Position numbers and translations under genes: made by a program. Positions 25,062 to 35,940 of a stretch of DNA of 48,108 nucleotides are shown here, one piece after another. Source of the stretch: Candidatus Omnitrophota bacterium (lineage in GTDB: Bacteria; Hinthialibacterota; Hinthialibacteria; Hinthialibacterales; JAKPRU01). The notes under the pieces are model-generated. The model made no database searches. It was not told the origin of the DNA and saw nothing but the letters and a program-made list of their open reading frames with translations. The stretch covers positions 1-48,108 of the forward strand of contig JAKQSI010000056.1 of the NCBI GenBank assembly GCA_029570205.1. The letters run 5' to 3'. Position 1 is the stretch's first letter, and every line of letters starts with the position of its first letter.

Positions 25062-26273
25062 ATGAAACCGGACCGAGCACGAATCGAAGAATGGTTCCAG
25101 GGACTGAACTCCACAACACAGCAGCGAATCAATCAGACAGTGGACATTCTCGCCGAAACCAAGGAAAAAGGCGGGAAAATCGCCGTGGTGACCGGAAGCG
25201 GTCCGAATGTCCATGAAGGAGTCACCACCCTTTTGGCGGAACTGATGCGGGTAGGCGTGGTGGATGGGATTACCACCAGTTCGGCGGTTGTCGCGCATGA
25301 AATGGGCGGTGTGCTGGACCGGGTAAAACGAGTCAACGGAATTGCGCTCGGCGCCGATAAAGCACTTCTGCCGCGCGGTGATGTCTTCGAATTCACGTTC
25401 ATGGATGACGAGCAACGGGCGATTGTGGAACAAGACCTGGAATTGGATCAGGCTCTGCTCGACGCCGGAGAGAAGATAGAAGGCAATGTTATCATCAAGG
25501 CCGCCGGGAACATGGGCTATCCGATGGGCCTCTGGATTGAGCAGATGTCGGACCGGATTTGTGCCGAAGCACAGGAAAAGGGCCTGGCGTTTGAGGCGGT
25601 TGCGGGCTGGTATGCCGACGAGCGTACCATGCTGGGTCGCGGTGCGCGTCTAGGTCTGCCGGTGCTGGTCAGCATTCCGCAGCTGGTCGGCGGCGGCAAT
25701 GTGGGCCTCGCGGTGGGCGACAGCATTTCAATCACGCAACGCGCGCGGTTGGTGGCGGACCTTTTGGCCTCAGCGGATGTCATCATCGAATCCGCTGTCG
25801 CGCTCACTCAGGAAATCCACGACGGGCCGTATGAAATGTATACCGGCCATGGAATCTGGGCCGCATGGCAGGGCATTCCCACCTACACACTCGAAAAGAA
25901 GCGGCTGATCCGTATTGACCTGGACTCCGCGCTGGACCGGGCCTGGAAATTCGAACGCGAATCGAAAACCGTTCAACAGGCCATCGACAAAGGCTTGCCG
26001 AAAACCAAACTGATGGAAATTCCGTTCCGGATGGAGATGTCGGGATTCGCGCGTCTGGAAGGCAGCTTGCCGTTGATTGGTGATATCGGTGTGATATGGC
26101 CCATTCTTGCATCCCGCCTGGAGCAGCGTCTTGGCCTGGATCTCGAGTTCATTTCCGCGCCGCAGCAGACCCCGGAAGGCCAGGCGATGCGGAACTGGAT
26201 TGTCGAGCAAATTCGTCCCATTACCAGCGTGGCCGCACCCGCTCAATCTCGGCAGGCAGCCCGTGCGCGCTAA
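25062..26273 (+). CDS. Unrecognised conserved-looking enzyme-like protein (Rossmann-like)
   Basis: The 403-aa protein starts after AAAGGGA (10 nt). It has a glycine-rich Rossmann-like opening, KIAVVTGSGPNVHEGVTTLL, then GVVDGITTSSAVVAHEMGG. Later blocks include IIKAAGNMGYPMGLWIEQMS, LPVLVSIPQLVGGGNVGLAV and ESAVALTQEIHDGPYEMYTG. The general style is like deoxyhypusine-synthase or COG1915-type NAD-binding folds, but I cannot place it in a family. It stands alone, with no obvious metabolic neighbour. Confidence 0.75.
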   Translation: MKPDRARIEEWFQGLNSTTQQRINQTVDILAETKEKGGKIAVVTGSGPNVHEGVTTLLAELMRVGVVDGITTSSAVVAHEMGGVLDRVKRVNGIALGADKALLPRGDVFEFTFMDDEQRAIVEQDLELDQALLDAGEKIEGNVIIKAAGNMGYPMGLWIEQMSDRICAEAQEKGLAFEAVAGWYADERTMLGRGARLGLPVLVSIPQLVGGGNVGLAVGDSISITQRARLVADLLASADVIIESAVALTQEIHDGPYEMYTGHGIWAAWQGIPTYTLEKKRLIRIDLDSALDRAWKFERESKTVQQAIDKGLPKTKLMEIPFRMEMSGFARLEGSLPLIGDIGVIWPILASRLEQRLGLDLEFISAPQQTPEGQAMRNWIVEQIRPITSVAAPAQSRQAARAR

Positions 26274-26321
26274 TAACTCTGCATAACGGATGTTCTGCAC
26301 TCTCCGGGCTGGATGTGAATG

Positions 26322-26525
26322 ATGAGACTACACAGCCGCCCGGAAGAGTCGGAACGAGAACTGCTCAAAGGCGCACAGGCGGCGGGGTTCCCGGTGATAA
26401 TTCAACTGGGATGTTGGCGCCGAGGAATGCAGACGGTTACTCCGCTGATTCAGGCGCTTAAAGTCCCAATCCGTGGACATGTCCGGGATGAGGAGTATCC
26501 GCATCGTTATTTGGCTGCCTTGTAA
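26322..26525 (+). CDS. Doubtful 67-aa ORF downstream of the 25062 gene
   Basis: The frame [20 protein letters not shown] continues to YPHRYLAAL and ends 19 bp inside the 3' end of the convergent sulfatase gene. Third positions are moderately GC-rich, as in neighbouring genes, and the spacing fits a short gene. No ribosome site or domain supports it. It may be a gene remnant. Confidence 0.25.
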   Translation: MRLHSRPEESERELLKGAQAAGFPVIIQLGCWRRGMQTVTPLIQALKVPIRGHVRDEEYPHRYLAAL

Positions 26526-27958
26526 ATCGCATGGGGACGCTGGCCTTTTCCGGGACGATCGCCATCTCCCAGGTCCTCGCGGAATGTTTCTGCAACTGCC
26601 TTGAGATGCTCCACTACATCAGGATGTTGCGCGGAGACATCCTGTGTCTGGCGGATGTCCTTTTCGAGATCGAACAACGCCAGTTCCGTGTGGGCCGTGT
26701 CATATTTCACCGGAACCCCGCCGGTTCCGCCGGGTCTTCCGTTCAGGGTCCGGTAATCATGCGGGAAGTGCAGAATCCATTTCCCGCTTCGGACAGCCTC
26801 CAAAGTATTGCCCCAATAGAAACAATAGGCTTCATGCGGGCATTTCGCGCCAGGCTCGCCCGCCATGAGCGGCCAGATATCCAGCCCGTCAATCGGATTC
26901 GGCGGCAGATTCACCTGCGCAAGATGTGCAAACGTCGGAAGAATGTCGATTGTCATCGCGGTCTCTTTGCACACCTCACCCGCCGGAATCTTGCCGGGCC
27001 AGCGCATGATGCACGGGACACGATGTCCGCCTTCCCACGTGGTTCCTTTGCCTTCACGCAGGGGATAGGCCGATCCTGCATGGTCTCCATAGCTGAGCCA
27101 GGGGCCGTTATCCGTAGTGAAAATCACCAGTGTGTTATCATCCAGTCCGCAGCGACGGATGGTCGATAGAACCTGCCCCACAGACCAGTCGATTTCCATA
27201 ATCACATCCCCATACATCCCCTGCTCCGATTTCCCCTTGAACTTGTCGGAGACATGCAAAGGTACATGCGGCATGTTGTGAGCGACATAGAGGAAAAACG
27301 GATGGTCACGGTTCTTTTCAATAAACCGTACCGCATGTTCGGCGTACCAGGTTACCAGTTGTGTCTGGTCGGGTTGGTACTCAATGACCCGGTCGTTGCG
27401 CACCAGGGGCAGGGGAGGGAACTGGTTGCCGACTTCCGGGTGCCTGGGCCACATGTCGTTCGAATACGGGATTCCGAAATACTCATCAAATCCATGCCGG
27501 ACAGGCAGGAACGGTGGATGGTGCCCCAAGTGCCATTTCCCGTAGATGGCCGTAACATAATCTCGTTGTTTCAGTACATCGGCAATGGTCTTTTCACTGT
27601 CGCTGATGCCGAATTCCGTTTTGGGACTGGGTGCGCCGAGAATCCCGATTCGATTCGGATAGCAACCCGTAAGCAGTGCGGCCCGCGATGCCCCGCAAAC
27701 CGGCTGCGCCACATGGAAATCGGTGAAGCGGATCCCTTCTTTCGCCATCCGGTCCAGGTTGGGCGTGGTGAAACCCTTCGCACCGGAAACTCCCACATCC
27801 GCATATCCCTGGTCGTCCGTGAAAATGATCACAAAATTCGGCGGCCGATCTTTCGAGGCTACGCTCTTTTTTCCGGTTGCGCAGCCGGGCAGACTCATCA
27901 GCGCCCAGCTTGCAGCGATTTTCTCCAGGAATTCGCGTCTCGGCAGGATTCTGTCCAT
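26507..27958 (-). CDS. Exported sulfatase lipoprotein
   Basis: ATG 27958 follows an AGGA six nt upstream. The N-terminus has both a twin-arginine RREFLEK (7-13) and a lipobox SLPGC, so Cys26 is probably lipidated after Tat export. The 483-aa body is a type I sulfatase: metal ligands [14 protein letters not shown] (Asp48/49), the formylglycine site CGASR at Cys88-Arg92, then [11 protein letters not shown] and [13 protein letters not shown]-x-A-S-R is the alternative to C-x-P-S-R accepted by formylglycine-generating enzyme or anSME, neither of which lies in this window. Substrates are sulfated glycans. Confidence 0.93.
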   Translation of the reverse strand: MDRILPRREFLEKIAASWALMSLPGCATGKKSVASKDRPPNFVIIFTDDQGYADVGVSGAKGFTTPNLDRMAKEGIRFTDFHVAQPVCGASRAALLTGCYPNRIGILGAPSPKTEFGISDSEKTIADVLKQRDYVTAIYGKWHLGHHPPFLPVRHGFDEYFGIPYSNDMWPRHPEVGNQFPPLPLVRNDRVIEYQPDQTQLVTWYAEHAVRFIEKNRDHPFFLYVAHNMPHVPLHVSDKFKGKSEQGMYGDVIMEIDWSVGQVLSTIRRCGLDDNTLVIFTTDNGPWLSYGDHAGSAYPLREGKGTTWEGGHRVPCIMRWPGKIPAGEVCKETAMTIDILPTFAHLAQVNLPPNPIDGLDIWPLMAGEPGAKCPHEAYCFYWGNTLEAVRSGKWILHFPHDYRTLNGRPGGTGGVPVKYDTAHTELALFDLEKDIRQTQDVSAQHPDVVEHLKAVAETFREDLGDGDRPGKGQRPHAIYKAAK

Positions 27959-28133
27959 GTCCGTTCCTTTCTTTCTGCAAAATGAACCTCGGCCATTTTT
28001 ACCAAAATTCGCCGCCAATTTCTACAGGAAACAGAGATGGCGCATCGGCTCCCTACTCGCGTGTTGCGGCGGCACTAGAATATTGTTTTTCCAACTTCCG
28101 GTTGGGTATCCCGAATTTCCGAGTCCGTCTCCC

Positions 28134-29354
28134 TTGGAACAGAGAACCGTTTCTCGTTTGTTGCTGTGGTCGTGTAATGCCGCCATGGTGGGTGTTGCGG
28201 CGGCGGTGAATGTCACGCCGGTGTGTCTTTCCTCCGTGGCGGAGAAATTCGGCCTGGACTATTCCCAGCAGGGGATCCTGTTGGGATGCACTTTCTGGGG
28301 ATTCATCATTGCGCTTTTCCTGGTCGGGCCTCTTTCGGATCGCTATGGTCCCCGTCCGTTTTTCTATTGGTCCGCGTTTATGCAGATCGGAGGTTTTTTA
28401 TTGCTGGCATTGGCCTGGAATTATCCGACGCTCGCGTTTGGCGCAACCCTGGCCGGACTGGGAGCAGGTATATTGGAAACTCTGCTCACCCCGGTGATCT
28501 GTGAGACCTTTCCGACCCGTAAGACCTCGGCGGTCAACAGGCTTCATTCTTTTTATGCGCTCGGCGCGGTGGGGGTAATCCTGCTGACATCCGGCATTCT
28601 CCGGTGCTTCGGGCATAATGGTGACGGGCAGGGGTGGCGGTGGGCATACACGGCCATGCTGGTTGTCCCGATCACGTTTGGAGTGGGATTTTTTCTTTGC
28701 TTTCGCATTTACCGGATTCGTGTCTCGTATCCGCATTCCGAATCGTACACGCACACGCTGAAACGGTTGCGATGCGTGTGGTTCTTTGTGTTTGCGGGCG
28801 CGATGTTATGCGCGGGCGGCACGGAACTGGGCGCAGCACAATGGCTGCCGTCTTACCTGGAGAAAGTGCTCTCGTTCAGCCGGGAGACCGGCGCCGCCGG
28901 TCTGCTTCTCTTGAGCCTGGCGATGGGGCTGGGGCGAATAACCGGAGGTTGGGTGGCGAATTACCTTTCCGCTCCTGCCATGCTCATTCTTGCCGGTGTG
29001 ATGTGCGCCGGTTGTCTGATCGCAGCGGGGATTTCCTCATCAGGGGTCCTGACAATAATGATTTTTCTGGTATTCGGCTTTTTCGTCGGATGGATGTGGC
29101 CGACCACAATGGCGATCGCATCCGAGGCGTTCCCGCGCACCGGCTCCACCATGTTTGCGCTGCTTGCCGTATCGGGAAACGGAGGTGGAATCGTGTTTCC
29201 GGGTGCAGTGGGATTTTTGGCGGAGAGATTCGATTTGCGTATTGCCATGAGTAGCCTGGCCGTTATTCCTTGTGTAGTTTCGACGGTTTTCTTCCTGTGG
29301 CGACTACGGCAACATCGCAGAGGCCCGGTAGCGATTCCCTCAACGGAACCCTGA
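28134..29354 (+). CDS. MFS transporter
   Basis: About 12 membrane helices with the MFS loop motif VGPLSDRYGPRP after helix 2 and GRITGGWVANYL as its second-half counterpart place this in the major facilitator superfamily. It is divergent from the sulfatase gene and could import the sugars that gene releases, though that is inference. The start is unclear: no ATG with a ribosome site lies before helix 1. TTG 28134 is my choice (406 aa), since the longer frame runs antisense into the sulfatase gene. Confidence 0.8.
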   Translation: MEQRTVSRLLLWSCNAAMVGVAAAVNVTPVCLSSVAEKFGLDYSQQGILLGCTFWGFIIALFLVGPLSDRYGPRPFFYWSAFMQIGGFLLLALAWNYPTLAFGATLAGLGAGILETLLTPVICETFPTRKTSAVNRLHSFYALGAVGVILLTSGILRCFGHNGDGQGWRWAYTAMLVVPITFGVGFFLCFRIYRIRVSYPHSESYTHTLKRLRCVWFFVFAGAMLCAGGTELGAAQWLPSYLEKVLSFSRETGAAGLLLLSLAMGLGRITGGWVANYLSAPAMLILAGVMCAGCLIAAGISSSGVLTIMIFLVFGFFVGWMWPTTMAIASEAFPRTGSTMFALLAVSGNGGGIVFPGAVGFLAERFDLRIAMSSLAVIPCVVSTVFFLWRLRQHRRGPVAIPSTEP

Positions 29355-29487
29355 TTCAAGGCCGGTTCACAGAATGGCTTCCTTTAACCATGATGCAATG
29401 GCTGTGTCGGGGCGTGGGCGCTGTCACGATCCTCACCCCACCCTGTCCGGGACGACGAAGGAGAAATTTTAAGTTCTTAATTGATAA

Positions 29488-29518
29488 GGGGGACGCGGCC
29501 CGCAAACCGCGTCCCCCC
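29488..29518. terminator. Bidirectional-type hairpin between MFS gene and glnA
   Basis: GGGGGACGCGG (29488-29498) pairs with CCGCGTCCCCC (29507-29517), an 11-bp GC-rich stem with an 8-nt loop, between two convergent genes. On the glnA side TTATCAATTAAG follows, which is T/A-rich but lacks a strong U-run, so termination strength is uncertain. Confidence 0.65.
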
Positions 29519-29542
29519 AGCAACAAGGATCCAACAGGAGAA

Positions 29543-30955
29543 TCAGCAATCGTAGTACAGATAGAACTCGTATGGATGCGGGCGCAGTCGAACGGGATCG
29601 ACTTCTTTACTGCGTTTGTACTTGATCCAGGTTTCAATTACATCCGGTGTGAATACGTCGCCTTTTAGCAGGAACTCATGGTCCTTTTCCAGCGCATCAA
29701 GCGCATCGGAAAGGGAACCGGGAACCTGCGGGACATGGGCGAGTTCCTCCGGCGGCAAGTCGTAGATGTCTTTGTCCAGCGGATCGCCCGGATCGATCTT
29801 GTTCTGAATGCCGTCCAGGCCGGCCAGCAGAATCGCCGGGAAAGCCAGGTACGGATTGCAGGATGGGTCCGGAGGCCGGAACTCCACGCGCTTCGCTTTC
29901 GGGCTTGGAGAATACATGGGAATCCGCACGGCGGCGCTTCGGTTCCGCTGAGAGTAGGCCAGGTTCACCGGGGCCTCGTAGCCGGGCACAAGACGTTTGT
30001 ACGAATTGGTGGTTGGCGCGGCGAACGCAATCACCGCCGCCGCATGTTTCATAATCCCGCCGATGTAGTACAGCGCCATCTGTGACAGCCCCGCGTAACC
30101 ATCCCCTGCAAAAAGGGGCTTACCGTTTTTCCACAAACTCGAATGACAGTGCATTCCGGACCCGTTGTCCTCAAAGAGAGGTTTCGGCATGAAGGTCACC
30201 GTTTTCCCATGACGCTTGGCAACATTCTTGACAACGTATTTATAGATCATAAGTTTGTCGGCCATGCGAAGAAGGCTGTCGAATCGCATGTCGATTTCCG
30301 ACTGGCCCGCTGTGGCGACCTCGTGATGATGCGCTTCCGCTTCCACACCAAGAGACTCCAATGTCAAAACCATCTCCGTCCGCAGATCCTGATACACATC
30401 CGTGGGCGGCACCGGGAAATAGCCTTCCTTGAATCGCGGGCGATGGCCCAGGTTGGGAAACTCCTCACTGCCGGAGTTCCAAACTCCTTCCTCAGAATCA
30501 ATCTGGTGAATGCTGTAATTGGGACCGTACGCAAACCGCGCATGGTCGAAAATAAAGAACTCGGCTTCCGGCCCGAAAAACGCGGTGTCTGCAATACCCG
30601 TAGACTTGAGGTATTGCTCGCACTTGAGCGCGACGGTACGCGGGTCACGTGTATAAGGCTGTTTCGTAATCGGATCCAGGATCGTGCAGGTCAATGAAAG
30701 AGTCGGGACCTCACAGAACGGGTCGATAAACGCCGTCGTGGGGTCCGGCAACACTAGCATGTCGCTTTCATTGATTGCCTGCCAGCCACGGATGCTCGAT
30801 CCGTCGAACCCGAATCCGTCTTCAAAGGATTCCTCGGTCAGTTCCCGTGAGGGAACCGAAAAGTGCTGCCAGGTTCCGGGAAAATCCTGGAACTTGAAGT
30901 CGACGATTTTCACGTCCTGGTCCTTGACCATCGCAAGTATTTCTTTTGGATTCAT
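29543..30955 (-). CDS. glnA: Glutamine synthetase type I
   Basis: The 470-aa enzyme joins ammonia to glutamate with ATP. It shows the GSI features FDGSSIRGW (Asp51), FGPEAEFF, the ATP-site [26 protein letters not shown] and [25 protein letters not shown] places the regulatory tyrosine at 398, the adenylylation target in GSI-beta enzymes, so control by GlnE-type adenylylation is likely. AGGAG lies 7 nt before the ATG. It is co-transcribed after glnB. Confidence 0.97.
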   Translation of the reverse strand: MNPKEILAMVKDQDVKIVDFKFQDFPGTWQHFSVPSRELTEESFEDGFGFDGSSIRGWQAINESDMLVLPDPTTAFIDPFCEVPTLSLTCTILDPITKQPYTRDPRTVALKCEQYLKSTGIADTAFFGPEAEFFIFDHARFAYGPNYSIHQIDSEEGVWNSGSEEFPNLGHRPRFKEGYFPVPPTDVYQDLRTEMVLTLESLGVEAEAHHHEVATAGQSEIDMRFDSLLRMADKLMIYKYVVKNVAKRHGKTVTFMPKPLFEDNGSGMHCHSSLWKNGKPLFAGDGYAGLSQMALYYIGGIMKHAAAVIAFAAPTTNSYKRLVPGYEAPVNLAYSQRNRSAAVRIPMYSPSPKAKRVEFRPPDPSCNPYLAFPAILLAGLDGIQNKIDPGDPLDKDIYDLPPEELAHVPQVPGSLSDALDALEKDHEFLLKGDVFTPDVIETWIKYKRSKEVDPVRLRPHPYEFYLYYDC

Positions 30956-31041
30956 CTTTTTCTCCTGTACGGTTATGTATGGCGGCAGATAAAAACGCGG
31001 TTCCGCCTTGAAGGGCTTGGAGCCGCTGTAATGACCTGAGA

Positions 31042-31599
<558 letters not shown>

Positions 31600-31678
31600 T
31601 CAGTTTTGAGCTTTCGAAGGAGTATACTAAGAAATCATTCATGCAACCGCCACGCCGAGGAGTCTTGTACAATCCGCT

Positions 31679-31713
31679 CAACCCCCACCTGACCCCCCCC
31701 GAACTTCAGGGGA
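31679..31713. repeat. CCCCACCT-family repeat upstream of glnB
   Basis: The leader AACCCCCACCTGACC is followed by CCCCCCCGAACTTCAGGGGA, an imperfect version of the hairpin at 14205 and 24906. The region 31500-31945 has no gene that I can support. Confidence 0.6.
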
Positions 31714-31787
31714 GACAGAGAGGGAGTTGCGCGTATCTCCACTCCCCGGCCTGCGGTGTCTGCGACCGTGCTTTCCACCTTTCTTTG

Positions 31788-31894
31788 CCAGGCAGAGACG
31801 CCTGGCCTACTGCCAGGCAGAGACGCCTGGCCTACTGCCAGGCAGAGACGCCTGGCCTACTGCAAAAATAGTAGGACAGGCCTCCGTGCCTGTC
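31788..31894. repeat. Mixed array: three family-B hairpins plus one family-A hairpin
   Basis: Three tandem copies of GCCAGGC-AGAGAC-GCCTGGC start at 31788, 31813 and 31838 (25-bp period, reverse to the 47612 array). A single GACAGGC-CTCCGT-GCCTGTC follows at 31875. The two families lie side by side here, with shared CTACT/AGTAGG junctions, which shows they are one related group. Confidence 0.9.
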
Positions 31895-31945
31895 GATGGG
31901 CGGGCTTTCTTGGAAGGAACGAAGCCACATGGAAATCTCGCTGTT

Positions 31946-33088
31946 TCAGGATACAAACATCCGGTCTATTTTTCGCACATTCCCGACTAGGGTGACAATC
32001 TCGTAATTGATTGTTCCGGCTAAACTGGCAAGTTCATCGGCGGAAATCGTGTCCCCCAGCAGTTCAACCTCCTCCCCGACCGCAATACCGGGAATATCGG
32101 TAACATCTATGCAAATTAGGTCCATCGACACCCTTCCCAGCAGCGGGCAACGCTTCCCACGAACGGCGACATGCGCCCGGTTCGACAGGCTTCGGAGATA
32201 GCCATTCGCGTACCCTACGGGCAAAGTGGCAATAAGGCTGTCTCTGTCCAGAGAGCGTGTCATGCCATACCCGACAGTCGTTCCCTTTTTCATTTTACGA
32301 ATCTGGATAACACGGGTTGTCCAGCGCATCACAGGCAGGACCCCATCCGGCAGTGGAACCGCATCCGAGGGCCGAAGACCATAAGAGGCAATCCCCAGGC
32401 GGACCATGGAATAATGCGCCTCCGGAAACCGAAGCAACACAGCGCTGTTCCCCACATGAATGACCGCATCCCTGGGCATTTCAGGCATTGATTTGAGAAC
32501 GGCATCGAACGTGTCGATCTGCCGCAGAGTGATATCCGGGTCCGGCTCATCGGCACAGGGAAAATGAGTCATCAACCCTCTTACCCGAATGCCGGGAGAG
32601 TTCAGAGCATGGGCGAGCAGGGACTTCATTTCCGAAGGGGCTGCGCCCATCCGGCCGATCCCGACATCCACTTTCAGGTTGACGGGTATGGTTCGATTCA
32701 GACCCTGGGCCAGGTGTGAGCCCTGTTCGAGAGAGAGCGAATCACCGATCAACTCCACGACATCGTACTGGGCTGTCTCGCGGATTTCCTCGATGGTCGC
32801 AGGGCGCAGACGAAAAATGGGGAGCGAAATCCCCGCATCCCGCAGGTCCCGGATTTCACTGTCATCGACAATGCCCAGCGCGGCCACATTCGCATTGACA
32901 GCGGTTTGCGCGATGGGAACCAGGCCATGCCCGTATGCATCGGCTTTCACTACAGCGCAAATTTGTGCCCCCGGACTCAGCAGCGAACCCAGGATTTCCA
33001 GGTTCCTCTGATATCGGTGCAGGTTGATAGTGAGAACGGATGGCATCCGCATTCGTGCAGCGCTCCTTAAGCCGGGCAGTTTTATCAT
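31946..33088 (-). CDS. alr: Alanine racemase
   Basis: This PLP-dependent enzyme makes D-alanine for peptidoglycan. Lys48 in VVKADAYGHG binds the cofactor, and VGYGMTRSLDRDS carries the catalytic tyrosine of the second domain. VDVGIGRMG and GNSAVLL also fit. At 380 aa it has the normal length. Met15 (MPSVLTINL) is a possible shorter start. It is a single gene, divergent from the oxidoreductase at 33286. Confidence 0.95.
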   Translation of the reverse strand: MIKLPGLRSAARMRMPSVLTINLHRYQRNLEILGSLLSPGAQICAVVKADAYGHGLVPIAQTAVNANVAALGIVDDSEIRDLRDAGISLPIFRLRPATIEEIRETAQYDVVELIGDSLSLEQGSHLAQGLNRTIPVNLKVDVGIGRMGAAPSEMKSLLAHALNSPGIRVRGLMTHFPCADEPDPDITLRQIDTFDAVLKSMPEMPRDAVIHVGNSAVLLRFPEAHYSMVRLGIASYGLRPSDAVPLPDGVLPVMRWTTRVIQIRKMKKGTTVGYGMTRSLDRDSLIATLPVGYANGYLRSLSNRAHVAVRGKRCPLLGRVSMDLICIDVTDIPGIAVGEEVELLGDTISADELASLAGTINYEIVTLVGNVRKIDRMFVS

Positions 33089-33093
33089 TCATT

Positions 33094-33189
33094 GAGATTC
33101 CTCACATTCGTTTGGAATGGCAAGGCTTGTGGCATTTTGTGTTATCCCCTCAGACCCCACCTCACCTCCCCTACCTTCGGGAGAGGGAA
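33094..33189. repeat. Two dispersed repeats between alr and the 33286 gene
   Basis: GAGATTCCTCACATTCG (33094-33110) with a CATTC-GTTTG-GAATG hairpin recurs at 47495. ACCCCACCTCACCTCCCC with a CTACCTTCGGGAGAGG hairpin (33154-33189) belongs to the CCCCACCT family of 14132, 24906 and 31679. Confidence 0.7.
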
Positions 33190-33285
33190 TGTAAAAAATC
33201 ACTCGGCGCACTACAGAAATTTTTCACAACCGATTACTATGGAAAGGACATATCCTATCTATTCCCGTCGAGAGGAACCTGCCCT

Positions 33286-34593
33286 GTGACGCCAGAATCC
33301 CCCCAATCCAACAATCGGAGAGATTTTCTGAAAACAACCGCGAGCGGCCTTACCCTGGCCGCCATGATCGGCCCGGCATCGCGTTCCGTGCCGGGGGCAA
33401 ACGACCTGATCAATATTGGTGTGATCGGCGTTGGAGGACGCGGGACCTCGCTGGTCGAGGAACTGGTTGATCGGAAAGACTGCAAAGTTGTTGCGGTCTG
33501 CGATGTGTATGAGAAACGGGTTAAGCGGGCCATGGGGATCTGCGGAGGAGCAGGCTATCGGTATTATCAGGAACTGCTGGACCGTCCCGATATCGATGCG
33601 GTGTTCATCGCAACACCGGATCACTGGCACGCACCGGTTGCCATTGACGCGCTCAAGGCGGGCAAAGATGTGTATCTCGAGAAACCGATGACCCGAACCG
33701 CCGAGGAGGCGAAAAGACTCTGGGAGGTCTGGCGGAAAACGGATCGTGTCCTGCAAGTGGGGGTCCAGGGGACCTCATCCGATCACTGCTGGAAAGCCCG
33801 ACAGGTGATTGGTTCGGATATGATCGGCAAACCGGTCTGGGCGCAGGCCAGTTGCTCACGCAATTCCGGCGACAGAGGCGAATGGAATTGGGATATCGAC
33901 CCGGAAGCCTCCCCGGATGCGACGGGCGATGCCAATGTGGACTGGAAAACCTGGCTCGGAAATGCGCCGCGACGTCCCTGGTCTCCCGACCGGTTTTTCC
34001 GATTTCGCAAGTTCTGGGACTATTCGGGCGGGATTGCCACTGACCTGATGTATCATAGTCTCGCGCCCCTCCATATCGCGCTGGGCCCCGACTTCCCCTG
34101 GCGAGTAGTCGGTACGGGCGGGATCTGGGTACAACACGACACCCGCGAGGTCCCCGATACGTTTTTCCTGAATGCTGACTACCCACGGGAATACTCGATT
34201 AATATCGTCTCGTCCATGGCAAACGACGTGGGGGTTGAAGACATTATCCGCTGTCAGAAAGGAACCATCTACTTCGAAAAAGGTCATTTGGTGCTTGAGG
34301 GCAACGGACCATACATTGACGAATTCAAAAAGAAATACGGCCATGAGAGCGTCTGGGTGGAGCTGGAACCGCGCGCCGACCACACAACCAATTTCCTGGA
34401 CTGCATGCGAAGCCGGGAGAAACCCGACCTGGATTGCGACACGGCATTCAAAGTAATGGTGGCTATTGCGATGAGTGTGGATTCGTATCGGAAAAGCAAT
34501 TTTCTCTATTACGACGACCGCTCGTTACGCGTGACCTCTCATCCGATCGGTCTGGCAAGCCAAATGCCGAGGGACACGAATCCGGTGGATTGA
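33286..34593 (+). CDS. Tat-exported Gfo/Idh/MocA-family oxidoreductase
   Basis: GTG 33286 follows AGAGGA nine nt upstream; the longer frame upstream runs through intergenic repeats. The 435-aa protein has NRRDFLKTTASGLTLAA as its twin-arginine signal, the Rossmann start INIGVIGVGGRGTS and the catalytic-region YLEKPMTRTAEEA. A C-terminal substrate domain follows with GGIATDLMYHSLAPLHIAL. The same general class as the gene at 14382, but with a different C-terminal domain; it is likely a glycosidase- or dehydrogenase-type sugar enzyme in the periplasm. Confidence 0.9.
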   Translation: MTPESPQSNNRRDFLKTTASGLTLAAMIGPASRSVPGANDLINIGVIGVGGRGTSLVEELVDRKDCKVVAVCDVYEKRVKRAMGICGGAGYRYYQELLDRPDIDAVFIATPDHWHAPVAIDALKAGKDVYLEKPMTRTAEEAKRLWEVWRKTDRVLQVGVQGTSSDHCWKARQVIGSDMIGKPVWAQASCSRNSGDRGEWNWDIDPEASPDATGDANVDWKTWLGNAPRRPWSPDRFFRFRKFWDYSGGIATDLMYHSLAPLHIALGPDFPWRVVGTGGIWVQHDTREVPDTFFLNADYPREYSINIVSSMANDVGVEDIIRCQKGTIYFEKGHLVLEGNGPYIDEFKKKYGHESVWVELEPRADHTTNFLDCMRSREKPDLDCDTAFKVMVAIAMSVDSYRKSNFLYYDDRSLRVTSHPIGLASQMPRDTNPVD

Positions 34594-34781
34594 ACTTGCA
34601 GTGATAATCCTTGGAGTGCGGCAGTAGGGCTGTCGCCTTTGTCTGCATTCCGCTTTATGTCGAGATGCGGGACCTGTAGCGGGGCAGCCACAGGATATTG
34701 TCCCTTTTGCCCCTGTGAATCATGTCACATGTAGGGACAGCCCCTAGGCCTGCCCGCTCATGCTTCTTAAAGAATAAAATC

Positions 34782-35618
34782 ATGCCAACCTTCCGCGAAC
34801 GAATTGCAGAACGCACCCGACTTACCGGCAGCTGCCTGTGTATCGGCCTGGACAGCGAACCGGATAAACTGCCGCGTGAGTTCCTCGGTCCCGGTGACCC
34901 ACAGGTTGAGTTTAACCGCGCGATTATTGACGCCACAAAAGACCTCGCGGTCTGCTATAAACCGAACACGGCATTCTACGAAAGCCGGGGCGTGAAAGGA
35001 TTCGCGGCCCTTGAACAGACCGCACGATACCTGTTCTCACTCGGGATCCCTGCAATCGCGGACGGCAAACGGGGAGATATCGGCAACACGGCACGGCAAT
35101 ACGCAAAGGCTTTTCTCGAAACAATGCCGTTCAGCGCAGTAACTGTGAATCCGTACATGGGAGAGGACACCATCGCGCCATTCCGCGATTACCCCGACGC
35201 CGGGATTTTTGTCCTGTGTTATACCTCCAATCCTTCACGGGTTGATCTTCAGGCAAAGACAATCCGCAAAAAAGACGGAACGGCGGAGGCGATGTATCAA
35301 TGGGTGGCGCGGAAAATCCACGACTGGGATACCGCGAAAAACCTGGGTGCGGTAGTCGGCGCAACCGCTCCGAAAGAGCTGGGCGACATTCGGGGTATTC
35401 TCGGTCCTGACATACCGATCCTCTGTCCGGGAATCGGGGCACAGGGCGGTGATCTGGAAGAAACTCTTCGATACGGGGAGGCATCACTCGACGGCAATAC
35501 CCTTATTAACGTATCCCGTTCCGTGCTGTTCGCTTCAAGAGGCAAAGATTTTGCAGAGGCTGCCCGAAACAAGGCGGCCGGAATCGTGGACCGGATGCGT
35601 GCCTATTTCAACCTGTAG
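34782..35618 (+). CDS. pyrF: Orotidine 5'-phosphate decarboxylase (type 2)
   Basis: This enzyme makes UMP in pyrimidine synthesis. The 278-aa protein has CIGLDSEPDKLP, YKPNTAFYES and the catalytic ADGKRGDIGNTA (Asp94, Lys96, Asp99). CPGIGAQGGDLEE and NVSRSVLFAS bind phosphate. Type 2 enzymes are about 275 aa, as here. ATG 34782 is chosen because the upstream frame crosses a degenerate GC-rich repeat. Alone; no other pyr gene is near. Confidence 0.95.
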   Translation: MPTFRERIAERTRLTGSCLCIGLDSEPDKLPREFLGPGDPQVEFNRAIIDATKDLAVCYKPNTAFYESRGVKGFAALEQTARYLFSLGIPAIADGKRGDIGNTARQYAKAFLETMPFSAVTVNPYMGEDTIAPFRDYPDAGIFVLCYTSNPSRVDLQAKTIRKKDGTAEAMYQWVARKIHDWDTAKNLGAVVGATAPKELGDIRGILGPDIPILCPGIGAQGGDLEETLRYGEASLDGNTLINVSRSVLFASRGKDFAEAARNKAAGIVDRMRAYFNL

Positions 35619-35883
35619 ATGATAAATTAAGAATTAACCCAAATTCGTCAAGGTTTGGTTTGGAAGAGGGCTGCAGAACACCGGATATGGGGGCTGGGGG
35701 ATTCGGGAAATAGTGCCGGTAATAAACACTCGCATCAGTAAAATCAACCACTTACAAACTTTGATGTCGAATTTGGATTGGCCCCCATTGTGTGGCAAGG
35801 GAGGTTCTTTTATGCGGTTGTGGCGGAAGGAGGAACCTTCACCCGGTCGCTTCTCCCGGGAGAAAAGAGGCATTTTCCGCCGT

Positions 35884-35907
35884 AGGGGCACGTTGCAACG
35901 TGCCCCT
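35884..35907. repeat. 24-bp perfect palindrome
   Basis: AGGGGCACGTTG is followed immediately by its reverse complement, giving a fully self-complementary 24-bp site within the 322-bp gap 35619-35940. No gene was recognised in the gap. It is probably a dispersed repeat; only one copy is seen in this window. Confidence 0.8.
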
Positions 35908-35940
35908 GCGGTACGGCGTAATGCGATGTTTCTTTGAATG

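Noticed and set aside
33040-33285. Upstream extension of the 33286 oxidoreductase
   Set aside because: It runs through intergenic repeats and antisense to alr; the GTG with AGAGGA directly precedes the Tat signal.
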